From positions 62,001-126,000 of the forward strand of contig JAAELO010000399.1 in the NCBI GenBank assembly GCA_024226555.1: a stretch of 64,000 bases of DNA. The letters are read 5' to 3'. The stretch is from Desulfobacterales bacterium (GTDB lineage Bacteria; Desulfobacterota; Desulfobacteria; Desulfobacterales; JAAELO01). Below the pieces are notes generated by a model, which was not told the DNA's origin, did not search any database, and was given only the letters and a program-made list of their open reading frames with translations. The position numbers were made by a program, and so were the translations under genes. How positions within the stretch are numbered: the stretch's first letter is position 1; the number at the start of each line of letters is the position of its first letter. Shown here piece after piece: positions 1-10,200 of the stretch.

Positions 1-1245
1 TATACTGATATTGATGTGGTAAGTGACCAATATTATCTTACAGATTTTAAAAATGACAAACTAACAGGTTATGATGATACCAATGAATATTTTGAAAAAA
101 ATTTTGGTACTTCATTGGATAATTATAATGATTCAGAAAGACAGAACAGTTTAAGTATAAAAAAAAACTGGACAAAATATAGTCTTGATATGAAATTTAA
201 CTGGCTTGATAATGTTGCTGTTAAAAACACAGATGATAGCAATAATTCTCTTCACCAACTTCCCTATTTAAACTTAAAAGCATTAAAACAAAGCTTATGG
301 AAAACACCATTATATTTTTCACTGAATACAAGATATGATAATTTTTACAGAGAAGATACTGATGCGGATAATAGAAAAGGTCATAGGGGGGATCTTTATT
401 TTGATCTCTCTTATCCTGGGAGTTTTGGTTTTTTAAATATTGAACCTTCTGTTGGTATTAGATACACATCCTGGAACACAAATTATGAAGATAGCGATTA
501 TGAAAGTGAAGAAAGATCTATAATTTATACAGGAATATCTACTTCATCTGAAATTTATAAAGTTTTCAAATGGTGGGATACAGACTTTAAGCATTCAATT
601 AAACCTGATGTGACAATAAGCTGTATATCAAATGGAAATGAATCAATAAGCACATCATTTGATTCAATTGACACAATTTCCGATCAAAAAAAAGTTACTT
701 ATTCAATTACAAATACATTTATTTCAAAAAATAAAACAAGTTTAGATCAATTCAGTTATAATCAATTTCTTTGGTTTAAATTATCACAGAGCTATGATTA
801 TGAAATAGAGGATAATGAAGGTGAAGAACCTTTTTCTGATATTTCATTTGAACTAAAAATAAATCCTGAAAAATATCTAACACTCTCTTATGATACAACA
901 TATTCTGTATATAGTGACCAATTTAATACCAGTAATTCAGCAATAACTGTTAAAGATAGTGATTTATTTTCAATAAATCTTGAATATAGGTTTACAAGAA
1001 GTACAAGTGAATTGTTAATAGCTGGTATTACTGCAAAAATAAGTGATTCAGTAAGTCTTTTTTATAATTATGAGAAGGATTTATATAATGATGATACAAA
1101 TGAGCTTGAATTTGGAGGTGTTTATAAGTCTCAGTGCTGGGAATTTACATTAAAATATCTTGAAGAGAGCGATGATACAAAATATATGTTCTATATACAA
1201 TTAAACGGATTGGGAACAATCGATCATAAAGAGAAAGTTGAGTAA
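1..1245 (+). CDS. lptD: LPS-assembly protein LptD, C-terminal part (5' end outside window)
   Basis: Frame is open from base 1 (YTDIDVVSDQYYLTDF...); beta-barrel-like repeats and the C-terminal pattern GVYKSQCWEFTLKYLEE...YMFYIQLNGLGTI typical of LptD. Confidence 0.8.
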   Translation, partial: YTDIDVVSDQYYLTDFKNDKLTGYDDTNEYFEKNFGTSLDNYNDSERQNSLSIKKNWTKYSLDMKFNWLDNVAVKNTDDSNNSLHQLPYLNLKALKQSLWKTPLYFSLNTRYDNFYREDTDADNRKGHRGDLYFDLSYPGSFGFLNIEPSVGIRYTSWNTNYEDSDYESEERSIIYTGISTSSEIYKVFKWWDTDFKHSIKPDVTISCISNGNESISTSFDSIDTISDQKKVTYSITNTFISKNKTSLDQFSYNQFLWFKLSQSYDYEIEDNEGEEPFSDISFELKINPEKYLTLSYDTTYSVYSDQFNTSNSAITVKDSDLFSINLEYRFTRSTSELLIAGITAKISDSVSLFYNYEKDLYNDDTNELEFGGVYKSQCWEFTLKYLEESDDTKYMFYIQLNGLGTIDHKEKVE

Positions 1246-1759
1246 CAAGATGAATTTAAAACAGGATTGGTACGTAGTTTATACAAAAAGTAAGTTCGAA
1301 AATGTTGTTTTCGACGGATTCTCAAAAAAAAATTTTGAAGCTTTTTTACCTAAAATGCGAGTTCTCAGCAAAAGACGTGATAGAAAGAAAATTCTCGATT
1401 CACCAATTTTCCCAGGTTACGTTTTTGTTAGATCTGATATGAATGCAAATGAACATATTGAAATATTGAAAACTGTAGGTGTTGTAAATTTAATTAAAAA
1501 TCAAAAGGGACCAGTACCTGTTGATGAAGAATCTATAAACTCATTAAAAATAATGATTTCAGAAGATTCTGAGAATATCCTCACTGGAAGCAGCTATACT
1601 AAAGGCGATAAAGTCAGGGTAATGTATGGCCCATTTACAGGTGTTGTAGGGATTTTCAATAAGATGAAAGGAAAAGAAAGAGTTATTGTTAATTTTGAGA
1701 CATTAGGACAGTTTGTTTCTGTGGATGTCAATAAAGAGGATGTTGAAATTATAAAATAA
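1238..1759 (+). CDS. NusG-family transcription antitermination paralog (RfaH/UpxY/LoaP type)
   Basis: N-terminal WYVVYTKSKFE..., PIFPGYVFVR and C-terminal KOW-like GDKVRVMYGPFTGVVGIFNKMKGKERVIVNFE; likely start ATG 1250. Confidence 0.85.
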   Translation: MSNKMNLKQDWYVVYTKSKFENVVFDGFSKKNFEAFLPKMRVLSKRRDRKKILDSPIFPGYVFVRSDMNANEHIEILKTVGVVNLIKNQKGPVPVDEESINSLKIMISEDSENILTGSSYTKGDKVRVMYGPFTGVVGIFNKMKGKERVIVNFETLGQFVSVDVNKEDVEIIK

Positions 1760-1858
1760 CATAATTGCCTGATTAACCTCAACTTTAGTCTTTATTTAAA
1801 AATAGTAAAGTGATATGTGGTTGTTTGTAATTTCAATTAAAAAGTAGGGTGACTAAAT

Positions 1859-2140
1859 ATGAACAAAATGGAACTTATTACAGAACTTAGTAATCAAAGC
1901 GATTTAACAAAATCTGATGCATCTGATGTTGTTCAGATCTTTATTTCATCAATGGAAGATGCTCTTGCTGAAGGAGAAAGAGTAGAAATAAGAGGTTTGT
2001 TTAGCTTTCAAATAAAAACATATAAAGGTTATGTTGGAAGAAATCCGAAGACCGGGGAAAAAGTTGAAATAAAGCCCAAAAAACTTCCTTTTTTTAAGTG
2101 CGGTAAAGAATTAAAAGAACGTTTAAATTTGATCAATTAA
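1859..2140 (+). CDS. HU/IHF-family DNA-binding protein
   Basis: 93 aa; KSDASDVVQIFISSMEDALAEGERVEIRGLFSFQIKTYKGYVGRNPKTGEKVEIKPKKLPFFKCGKELKERLN is the HU/IHF signature. Confidence 0.95.
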   Translation: MNKMELITELSNQSDLTKSDASDVVQIFISSMEDALAEGERVEIRGLFSFQIKTYKGYVGRNPKTGEKVEIKPKKLPFFKCGKELKERLNLIN

Positions 2141-2143
2141 CCA

Positions 2144-3133
2144 TTGAGCAATATTGCTAAAAATATGAACCAGGAGAAAGTTGATAAGATTTTATCACTT
2201 TTTCTTGGTAATATGAAAAAATCAAACAGTTTTCTGTTCTCCGGGCCTGAGGGAACAGGTAAATCCCAAAAATCTATAAATTATGCTATGGCTGTAAATT
2301 GCAGCAATAATAGTATCTCTTCAAAAGCTGAACAGTTTTGTGGCATTTGCAAATCATGCATTAAGATCAAGTCCTCGAATCATCCTGACATTATAACTTT
2401 AAAACCAACAGACAATTTAATTAAAATAGATAAAATCAGAGATCTGCTTAAAATAGTTTCTTTGAAACCATATGAGGCAAAATACAGGTTTATAATTATT
2501 CAAAATGCAGATTTAATGAATATTGAAGCATCAAATGCTCTGTTAAAATCTCTTGAAGAACCGCCTTCAAATACGATGTTTATTCTAACTACAAGTAGAG
2601 AACAAAATTTAATAGATACGGTTTTATCAAGGTGTTTTATTATAAAATTTAAACCCATCGATATTGTAAATTTTAGTGAATGCTTGACGAAAGAACATGG
2701 CATTGATGAAAAGGATTCATATATTTTAGCTGTTTTATCTGGGTGTGATTTAGAAAAATCACTAAAAATGAAGCGTGATGGCTGGATAATAAAAAGAGAT
2801 TGGATAATCGATCAAATAATTAATTTAGAAGTTTATATTAGTAGAGACCTGATACTATTGGCTGAAAAAATATCGAATAACAAAATCCATGTGGTATTAT
2901 TTATCAAAATTATTATATCTATCTATAGAGATGTGGAAATATATAAAAATTGTTCTGAATTAATTGTAAATAAAGATAAAATCAACTATATTAATCAATT
3001 GTCCTTGGAACTAAGTTCCGATTTGGTTTATAAGAGGTACGAGATAGCCCTTGAAGCTGAAAAAGCTTTAAAATCAAATATGAACTTAAAATTGTTAATA
3101 GAAAATATGGTTTTTAGATTGGCAGAAAAATAA
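2144..3133 (+). CDS. holB: DNA polymerase III delta' subunit
   Basis: Walker A GPEGTGKS, zinc-type cysteines CGICKSC, SNALLKSLEEPPSNTMFILTTS clamp-loader motif. Confidence 0.88.
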   Translation: MSNIAKNMNQEKVDKILSLFLGNMKKSNSFLFSGPEGTGKSQKSINYAMAVNCSNNSISSKAEQFCGICKSCIKIKSSNHPDIITLKPTDNLIKIDKIRDLLKIVSLKPYEAKYRFIIIQNADLMNIEASNALLKSLEEPPSNTMFILTTSREQNLIDTVLSRCFIIKFKPIDIVNFSECLTKEHGIDEKDSYILAVLSGCDLEKSLKMKRDGWIIKRDWIIDQIINLEVYISRDLILLAEKISNNKIHVVLFIKIIISIYRDVEIYKNCSELIVNKDKINYINQLSLELSSDLVYKRYEIALEAEKALKSNMNLKLLIENMVFRLAEK

Positions 3134-3924
3134 TGGAAAAATTTATTGGCGTTAAGTTTAAGTCAAATGGGAAAATTTATGATTTTCTTAGTGGACCTTT
3201 TGTTCTTAATATAAATGATAGCGTTATTGTTTCAACAGAACAGGGCCTTGGTTTTGGGATTGTTGTAAATCCACCTTTACCTGTTTCTGAAAGGGAGTCT
3301 AAAAGTCCCTTAAAAAAAGTTTTCAGACTTGCAAATGAATCCGATTTTGAGCAGCGTGAAAAGAATAAAGAGGTTGAAGTTGAAGCAAAAGAATTCTGTC
3401 AGGAATGTATTGATGAGTTAGGCCTCCAGATGAATCTTTTTTCCGTTGAAAGTACCTTTGATGCAAGTAAGTTAACATTTTTCTTTACAGCTGAAGGACG
3501 AGTTGATTTCAGACAACTTATTAAGATGCTTGTTAAGAAATTTCGAATAAGAATCGAGATGAGACAGGTTGGCATTCGAAATCAGGCAAAGATGTGTGGA
3601 GGTATGGGAAGATGTGGTCGTGAAGTTTGTTGTTCCTCATTTCTTGATAAGTTTGAACCAGTTTCAATTAGAATGGCAAAAGAACAGGATCTTTCATTAA
3701 ATCCTACAAAAATTTCGGGACTTTGTGGGAGGTTAATGTGTTGCCTGACATATGAGAATGAAACATATAAACATTTACGTTCAAAATTTCCCAAAATTGG
3801 ATCCGAAGTTAAAACAGGTAAGGGTAAAGGGAAAGTTGTTAATCAAAATGTTATTAGAAATGTAGTTAGAGTCAGCTTTGAAGATGGAACCTACTCAGAA
3901 CATAAATTAGACGAATTGATATAG
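3133..3924 (+). CDS. PSP1 C-terminal domain protein (RicT/YaaT-like)
   Basis: RIEMRQVGIRNQAKMCGGMGRCGREVCCSSFL...PTKISGLCGRLMCCLTYE Cys-rich PSP1/RicT signature, adjacent to holB and metG. Confidence 0.92.
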   Translation: MEKFIGVKFKSNGKIYDFLSGPFVLNINDSVIVSTEQGLGFGIVVNPPLPVSERESKSPLKKVFRLANESDFEQREKNKEVEVEAKEFCQECIDELGLQMNLFSVESTFDASKLTFFFTAEGRVDFRQLIKMLVKKFRIRIEMRQVGIRNQAKMCGGMGRCGREVCCSSFLDKFEPVSIRMAKEQDLSLNPTKISGLCGRLMCCLTYENETYKHLRSKFPKIGSEVKTGKGKGKVVNQNVIRNVVRVSFEDGTYSEHKLDELI

Positions 3925-3939
3925 AACAGGATTATAGTA

Positions 3940-5859
3940 ATGCAGGAAAGTAAAAACAAATTTTATGTAACAACACCTATTTATTATGTTAATGCTAAAC
4001 CTCATTTGGGACATGCTTATACAACTATTGCCGCTGACGTTGCAAACAGATTTAGAAAAGTTAAAGGCTTTGATACATTTTTTTTAACAGGTACTGATGA
4101 ACATGGTGATAAAATTGTTGAAGCAGCAGAAAAAAATGGAATTAAGCCAAAGGAATATACAGATCAGATAAGCAAGCTTTTTTCAGATCTTTGGCCAAAT
4201 ATAAGTATTGAAAATGATTATTTTATCAGAACAACTGATGAAGATCATAAAAATATTGTTAAAGGAATTTTACAAAAAATATACGATTCAGGTGACATAT
4301 ATTTTAGTGAATATGAAGGTCTTTACTGTAAGGGATGTGAAAGATTTTATCAGGAAAGAGAACTTGTTGATGGACTATGTCCTGATCATAAAAAAGCTCC
4401 TGAAGTTATTAAAGAGGCCAATTATTTCTTTAAAATGAGTAAGTACCAGAATTGGTTAATTGATCATATCAATCAAAATGAAGGTTTTATAAGGCCTGCT
4501 AGATATAAAAATGAAGTTTTATCATTTTTGAAAGAACCATTGGAAGATCTATGTATATCCAGACCTAAAACCAGACTCACGTGGGGAATAACCCTTCCAT
4601 TCGATGAAAATTATGTGACTTATGTGTGGTTTGACGCATTGGTTAATTATATTTCAGCACTTAACTATCCTGGAGACATGTTTAATAAATATTGGTCATC
4701 AGTACAGCACATAGTTGCAAAAGATATATTGAAACCCCATGGAATTTACTGGCCTATAATGCTTAAATCTGCAGGTTTACCTATATATAATAACCTGAAT
4801 GTACATGGATTTTGGAATATAGGTAAAGAAAAAGATAAAATGTCAAAATCCCTTGGAAATGTTGTAGATCCTGGGCATATGGTTGAAAAATATGGGAGTG
4901 ATCAGTTCAGATATTTTTTGATGAGGGAGATGGTATTTGGGTTAGATGCAAACTATTCAGAAGAGGTAATAATAAAGAGAATAAACTCTGATCTTTCAAA
5001 CGATTTTGGAAATCTTTGTAACAGAGTTTTTTCAATGACCCATAGGTATTTTGAAGGTATAGTTCCAGAAAAAAGTGATCAAATTGAAGAAAGTAATAAT
5101 CTTTCTTTAGATCAGGAAAAAAATGAGATGATAGATGCATATTTGAAAGAGATGGAGTTATTCTCATTTCATAAGGGGCTCGAATCTGTCTGGGTCTTTA
5201 TAAGGCGTATGAACAAATATGTTGATGAAAAGGCACCATGGACCCTTGCAAAAGAATCTAAAACTGATCAGTTGTCATGTGTCATATATAATTTACTCGA
5301 AGGTGTTAGAGTTGTAGCTGGACTCCTCTACCCTGTTTTACCAAAATCATATGTTAAAATAATGGATATGCTCGGACTGACTGAATCAACAAATTTATTT
5401 GAAATTGAAAAAATAAAATTTAAAGATTTTCTTGTTAGCGGTAATAAAATTAATGAGTCAGAGATACTTTTTCCAACAATTGAAGAGGAAAAAGTTGAAG
5501 AAAAAAAGCAATCTTTAGCAAAACTTAAAAATTTAAAAGATGAAATAACATATGAAGATTTCATGAAAATAGATTTAAGAGTTGGCGTGGTAACCCATGC
5601 AGAACCAGTAAAAAAATCTGACAGGCTTTTAAAAGTTAAAGTTGATATTGGTGAAGAGAGAGAACTTGTTGCTGGTATTTCAAAAAGTTACAGTGCTGAA
5701 GATATTATTGGTAAGAGTGTTGTGGTTGTTGCCAATTTGAAGAAAGCTAAGATAATGGGTATTGAATCAAATGGTATGATGCTGGCTGCTTCAGAAAAAA
5801 AGAATCTTACTTTGATAACACTAGATAAAGATGTAAAAAAAGGTTCACAAGTTGCTTAA
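3940..5859 (+). CDS. metG: Methionyl-tRNA synthetase with C-terminal EMAP/tRNA-binding domain
   Basis: TTPIYYVNAKPHLGHAYTT, KMSKSLGN (KMSKS), C-terminal DLRVGVVTHAEPVKKSDRLLKVKVDIG. Confidence 0.97.
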   Translation: MQESKNKFYVTTPIYYVNAKPHLGHAYTTIAADVANRFRKVKGFDTFFLTGTDEHGDKIVEAAEKNGIKPKEYTDQISKLFSDLWPNISIENDYFIRTTDEDHKNIVKGILQKIYDSGDIYFSEYEGLYCKGCERFYQERELVDGLCPDHKKAPEVIKEANYFFKMSKYQNWLIDHINQNEGFIRPARYKNEVLSFLKEPLEDLCISRPKTRLTWGITLPFDENYVTYVWFDALVNYISALNYPGDMFNKYWSSVQHIVAKDILKPHGIYWPIMLKSAGLPIYNNLNVHGFWNIGKEKDKMSKSLGNVVDPGHMVEKYGSDQFRYFLMREMVFGLDANYSEEVIIKRINSDLSNDFGNLCNRVFSMTHRYFEGIVPEKSDQIEESNNLSLDQEKNEMIDAYLKEMELFSFHKGLESVWVFIRRMNKYVDEKAPWTLAKESKTDQLSCVIYNLLEGVRVVAGLLYPVLPKSYVKIMDMLGLTESTNLFEIEKIKFKDFLVSGNKINESEILFPTIEEEKVEEKKQSLAKLKNLKDEITYEDFMKIDLRVGVVTHAEPVKKSDRLLKVKVDIGEERELVAGISKSYSAEDIIGKSVVVVANLKKAKIMGIESNGMMLAASEKKNLTLITLDKDVKKGSQVA

Positions 5860-6052
5860 GGAACAATCTAATAATTAGAATTTTTATTGAAATACAGCGT
5901 TTAAAAAAACTATTATTTTTTATAAAAATCTCTGCATGAGAAAAAATAACGAGCTTTATTTTGATAACAGTTATTATTTGAGTAATTATATTGTTATGTT
6001 TTTGAACAATTTAAGTATTTCGGAAAAAAGGCAGTTATTCGAGGTTCCCTTA
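5857..6052 (+). repeat. TIR element copy A (long subtype)
   Basis: AAGGAACAATCTAATAATTAGAATTTTTATTGAAATACAG... to ...TTTCGGAAAAAAGGCAGTTATTCGAGGTTCCCTT; the ends are imperfect inverted repeats and match three other copies in the window. The left edge overlaps the metG stop codon. Confidence 0.8.
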
Positions 6053-6072
6053 ATTGAAAACTGGAGACTTTA

Positions 6073-7284
6073 ATGTCCATAATAAATATGAATAAAAAAA
6101 AGCCAATCCTGTTGGCTTTTTTAATATTTACTGCAGTATTCTTATCAATGAATATAACTCATGGAAAGCGAATTCGTGTTGATAATCTGGTTTTAAATAA
6201 AGCTGATGTTAATAAATTAGTCGGTCAAATTGAATTTGATCCACTTAAGAAGAGATATATTGTTGATGATAAAATAATAACCACAAATATAGATTACAAA
6301 CTTCAAAAGATTATTGAAATAGAGCTTAAAAGCAAACAAAGGCTAAATAGGGGTAAACCTTTGGAAGTTGTAATCAGAGCTATTGATCCAAATAGTGGAA
6401 ATGTTCTGTTGGCAGCAAATTTTGTTAAAGATAAACCAGTAAAATTTACAACTCTTTATCCTGCAGCAAGTCTTTTTAAAATAATATCAGCTGCAGCAAT
6501 CATTGATAAATACGGATATAAAGCGAATACACCTTTCTATTATAATGGTGGAAGTCATACGTTATACAAATCACAGTTAAAAAATAAAAAAAACAGATAT
6601 ACTAACAGAACATCACTCTCAAGTGCATTTGCAAAATCTGTGAATCCTGTTTTTGGCAAAATAGGTAATATACTTGGAGCTGATAGTTTAAAAAGATATT
6701 CAGATATTTTTGGTTTTAACGAAAAAATAAAATCTGATTTTTACTTTAGATCAGGAAAAATAAAATCTATAAAACGACCATATCATGTTGCTGAGACAGC
6801 ATCTGGTTTCAACAGAGAAACAGAAATAACACCACTCTTTGGTTCAATTCTTAGTTCAGTCATTGTTAATAATGGTAAAATATATGAACCGCATCTTGTT
6901 AAAGATGTACAGGATTCAAACGGGAATATGCTGTATGAGAGTAAACCTGTGGTACATAAAGATATTTTAAGAGGGCGAACTTTTAATACATTAAACAGGT
7001 TGATGGTTAATACTGTGAAATCGGGTACGGCAAGAAAAATATTCAGAAAGGTAAGGCGTGATAAGTTAATGAAGCGTTTGATAATTGGTGGAAAAACCGG
7101 TTCTATCAATAACAGGAATAATAAAATAAGATATGATTGGTTTGCAGGTTTTGCAAAAGATAAAAATGGTAATAATAGTATTGCTATTTCAGTTTTGGTA
7201 ATGCACGGCAAATATATTGGAAAGAGATCTGGCGAGTATGCATATTTGGTTATTAAAAAATTCTTTGAGGGAAGAAATGTTTAA
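6073..7284 (+). CDS. Penicillin-binding transpeptidase-domain protein
   Basis: SxxK motif AASLFK, SxN motif KSVNP, KTG motif GGKTGS; N-terminal hydrophobic segment. Confidence 0.88.
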   Translation: MSIINMNKKKPILLAFLIFTAVFLSMNITHGKRIRVDNLVLNKADVNKLVGQIEFDPLKKRYIVDDKIITTNIDYKLQKIIEIELKSKQRLNRGKPLEVVIRAIDPNSGNVLLAANFVKDKPVKFTTLYPAASLFKIISAAAIIDKYGYKANTPFYYNGGSHTLYKSQLKNKKNRYTNRTSLSSAFAKSVNPVFGKIGNILGADSLKRYSDIFGFNEKIKSDFYFRSGKIKSIKRPYHVAETASGFNRETEITPLFGSILSSVIVNNGKIYEPHLVKDVQDSNGNMLYESKPVVHKDILRGRTFNTLNRLMVNTVKSGTARKIFRKVRRDKLMKRLIIGGKTGSINNRNNKIRYDWFAGFAKDKNGNNSIAISVLVMHGKYIGKRSGEYAYLVIKKFFEGRNV

Positions 7285-10200
7285 GAAATTTGAAGATAAG
7301 GTAATAAAGAGATCAGTTAATTTTTATAAAAATGTGGTTAAAGATACTAATATTAGTTTTTTTAAAAGACCAGTTGACGTAAAAGGCCCGTCTGTAATTT
7401 TTTTCCCTGTTTATGAAAATCAGTTAAATTGTGGTCTTACCGGAATAGTTACTTTTAAAAAGTGTGAAAAAAATAATAAAGAATTTGAAATTGAAAAGCT
7501 CAAAAAGTTAGTAACTAAAGCTAAAGAATCCTGTATTAACAGCATAAACGACAATTATGATATTTATTTAAATGGTAAGGACCATTTAGATGAATTTAGT
7601 TTAATAGTTTCAAATAACAAAAATGATGAAGTTTTCAACGATCTTCTTTTGAGAAATTCAAGTCTTGATAGTTTAAAATTATTATTTGAAGATCTTAAGG
7701 ATTTTATAAATAGTGAATCAGATATATTTAAAGATATATCAGGTCAATTATCAAGGGATTCATTTGATATAATCTTTGAAAGAATAGAAACATTAAAAGA
7801 TATTCAATGGGTTTTGGAAGTAGAGATATACAATAATATTCAAAAGATACAGTCATTAATCAATAAAAACAGTGAAATAAGCTTAAGAAATACTGAGGTT
7901 TTCAAAAAAATAAATACAGTTTTAAATAGCATAGACAGATTAGAGGTTAGAGGAAGAGATTCTGCCGGTATTTCTGTCATGTTTATTTTCGAAGCTGATA
8001 CATATCACAGAATTTTAATGAAACTTGAAGATGAAACTCTGGATTCAGTACTTTCAGAGCGTAGAGATCGGATAATCCTAGAGAATAAGACTATCTCAAT
8101 CAGGGATTTTAAAAAAGACGGAGAGAATTTAGTCTCTTTTAATATAACTTATAAGGTTGCTGCCGAAATTGGAAGCCTTGGTGATAATATAAGATATATA
8201 AGGCAAAAAATTAAAAATGATCAAATAATTCAACTCATTGCAAATGAGTCATACAGATACAATACAGTTTCAGCTCACACACGTTGGGCATCGGTTGGAG
8301 CGATTACAGTTCCAAATTGTCATCCGGTTGATAATATGACAACACTTGATAAGAAAAACTCTGGAATTATTCATGTTAGTTTAAATGGTGATATTGATAA
8401 CTATTTGGAACTAAAAGAAGAGTTTGAGAACAATTACGATATAATCCCTGAAGAACTAACAACAGATACAAAGATAATTCCTGTTTTAGTGGAGATGTAT
8501 GTAAAACAGGGGCAATCTGTTGAAAATGCATTTTTAATGGCTGTTAACGATTTTGAAGGTTCCCATGCAATTTCGATGCATACAGATCTTGCACCAGGTA
8601 AACTTTTTCTTGCGCAAAGGGGTAGTGGACAGGCCATATTTATTGGAATATCTGATAATAATTATATGGCTGTTTCTGAAGTGTACGGTCTTGTTGAAGA
8701 AACATCAAAATTTATAAGGGTTGATGGTGAAACAGTAATAGAAGGTAAAAGTGGTCCTGTTCAGGGACAAATCTTTATACTTGATCAGAATTCAGGAGGT
8801 GGTCTCTCCGGAATGGAAGCTATGTATTATGATGGCTCAAAAATTGAATTGACTGAAGATCTGATTAAAAAAACTGATATAAAAACCAGAGATATCGATA
8901 GACAAGGATTTAATCATTATTTTCTAAAAGAAATTTCTGAATCACCAATATCTGTTGAAAAAACAATACAAAATCGTTGGAAAGCAAATAAAGACGATAC
9001 TTTAAAAGTTGTTTTAGATGAATCCCATGTTCCTGAATATATAATCTCAGATATTAAAAGTAAAAAAATCAAAAGAATATTTTTTATGGGGCAGGGAACA
9101 GCAGGAATTGCAGCTCAGGTATGCGCAGACTTAATGAGTTATTATTTAAGCGACAGCTCGATTTTTGTTTCTGCGATTAAATCATCAGAACTTAGTGGTT
9201 TCCATATTAATGAGATGCAGGATTCAAACAGCATGTCAGATACCATTGTCATAGCTATAAGTCAGTCCGGAACTACAACTGATACAAATAGAGCTGTTGA
9301 TATGGTTAAAGAAAAAGGAGCAAGAACTTTAGCTATTGTTAACAGACGTGATTCAGATCTGTCGTTTAAAGTTGATGGGGTTATATATACCAGTAGTGGA
9401 CGAGATCTTGAAATGTCAGTTGCTTCTACAAAAGCATTTTATTCCCAAATAATAGCAGGTTCAATTCTTGGATTGTACGTATCATCAATAACTGAGAAAA
9501 TGTGTCCTCAGATGGTTAATGATGAGATAAAAGAACTTCTGAAGATTCCTGATGTTATGAGAAAAATTCTTTCTATGAAAGATGAAATTAAAGCATCTGC
9601 AATGAATATTGCTGTTAAGAAGACTTATTGGGCTGCCGTTGGAAGTGGTCCTAACAAAGCTTCAGCAGATGAGATAAGAATAAAATTAAGCGAACTTTGC
9701 TATAAAACAATATCAACTGATTATATAGAAGATAAAAAGCATATAGACCTTTCCTCAGAACCATTAATAATAGTATGCGCTGCTGGTACACGAAGGAGTG
9801 TTCTTGGAGATATAATTAAAGATACTGCAATATTTAATGCACATAAAGCAACAACTGTTGTAATAACGGATGAAGGCGAAGATGGTTTTGATTCATACTC
9901 TGAAAATATATTTAAGGTTCCATATTTGAGTGAACATCTGGCTCCCATATCAAATACTTTAGTTGGACATATCTGGGGATATTATGCTGCACTTGCTATT
10001 AATGAAGGTTCAAGGTTCATGTATAAGAAGCGGGAGCAATTTAACAAAACCTTAAACTCTTATGCACATCAGGGACTTAATGTTTACGAAGTTATTCTTG
10101 AGAAAAAATTCAGAGAAGAGATCGCAACATTTTATAAAGAGTTCAGAAAAAAAAGGTTAAATAAAGAATTTCCTCCAATCATGGGATTTAATACTGCTTC

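Noticed and set aside
6783-7211. 142-aa minus-strand ORF inside the PBP gene
   Set aside because: Antisense to a well-supported coding sequence with clear catalytic motifs; no recognisable domain.
7217-7276. Upstream extension of the GlmS-like ORF (MERDLASMHIWLLKNSLREE)
   Set aside because: Lies within the PBP gene in another frame; ATG 7277 with a nearby RBS-like GAGGGAAG is the better start.
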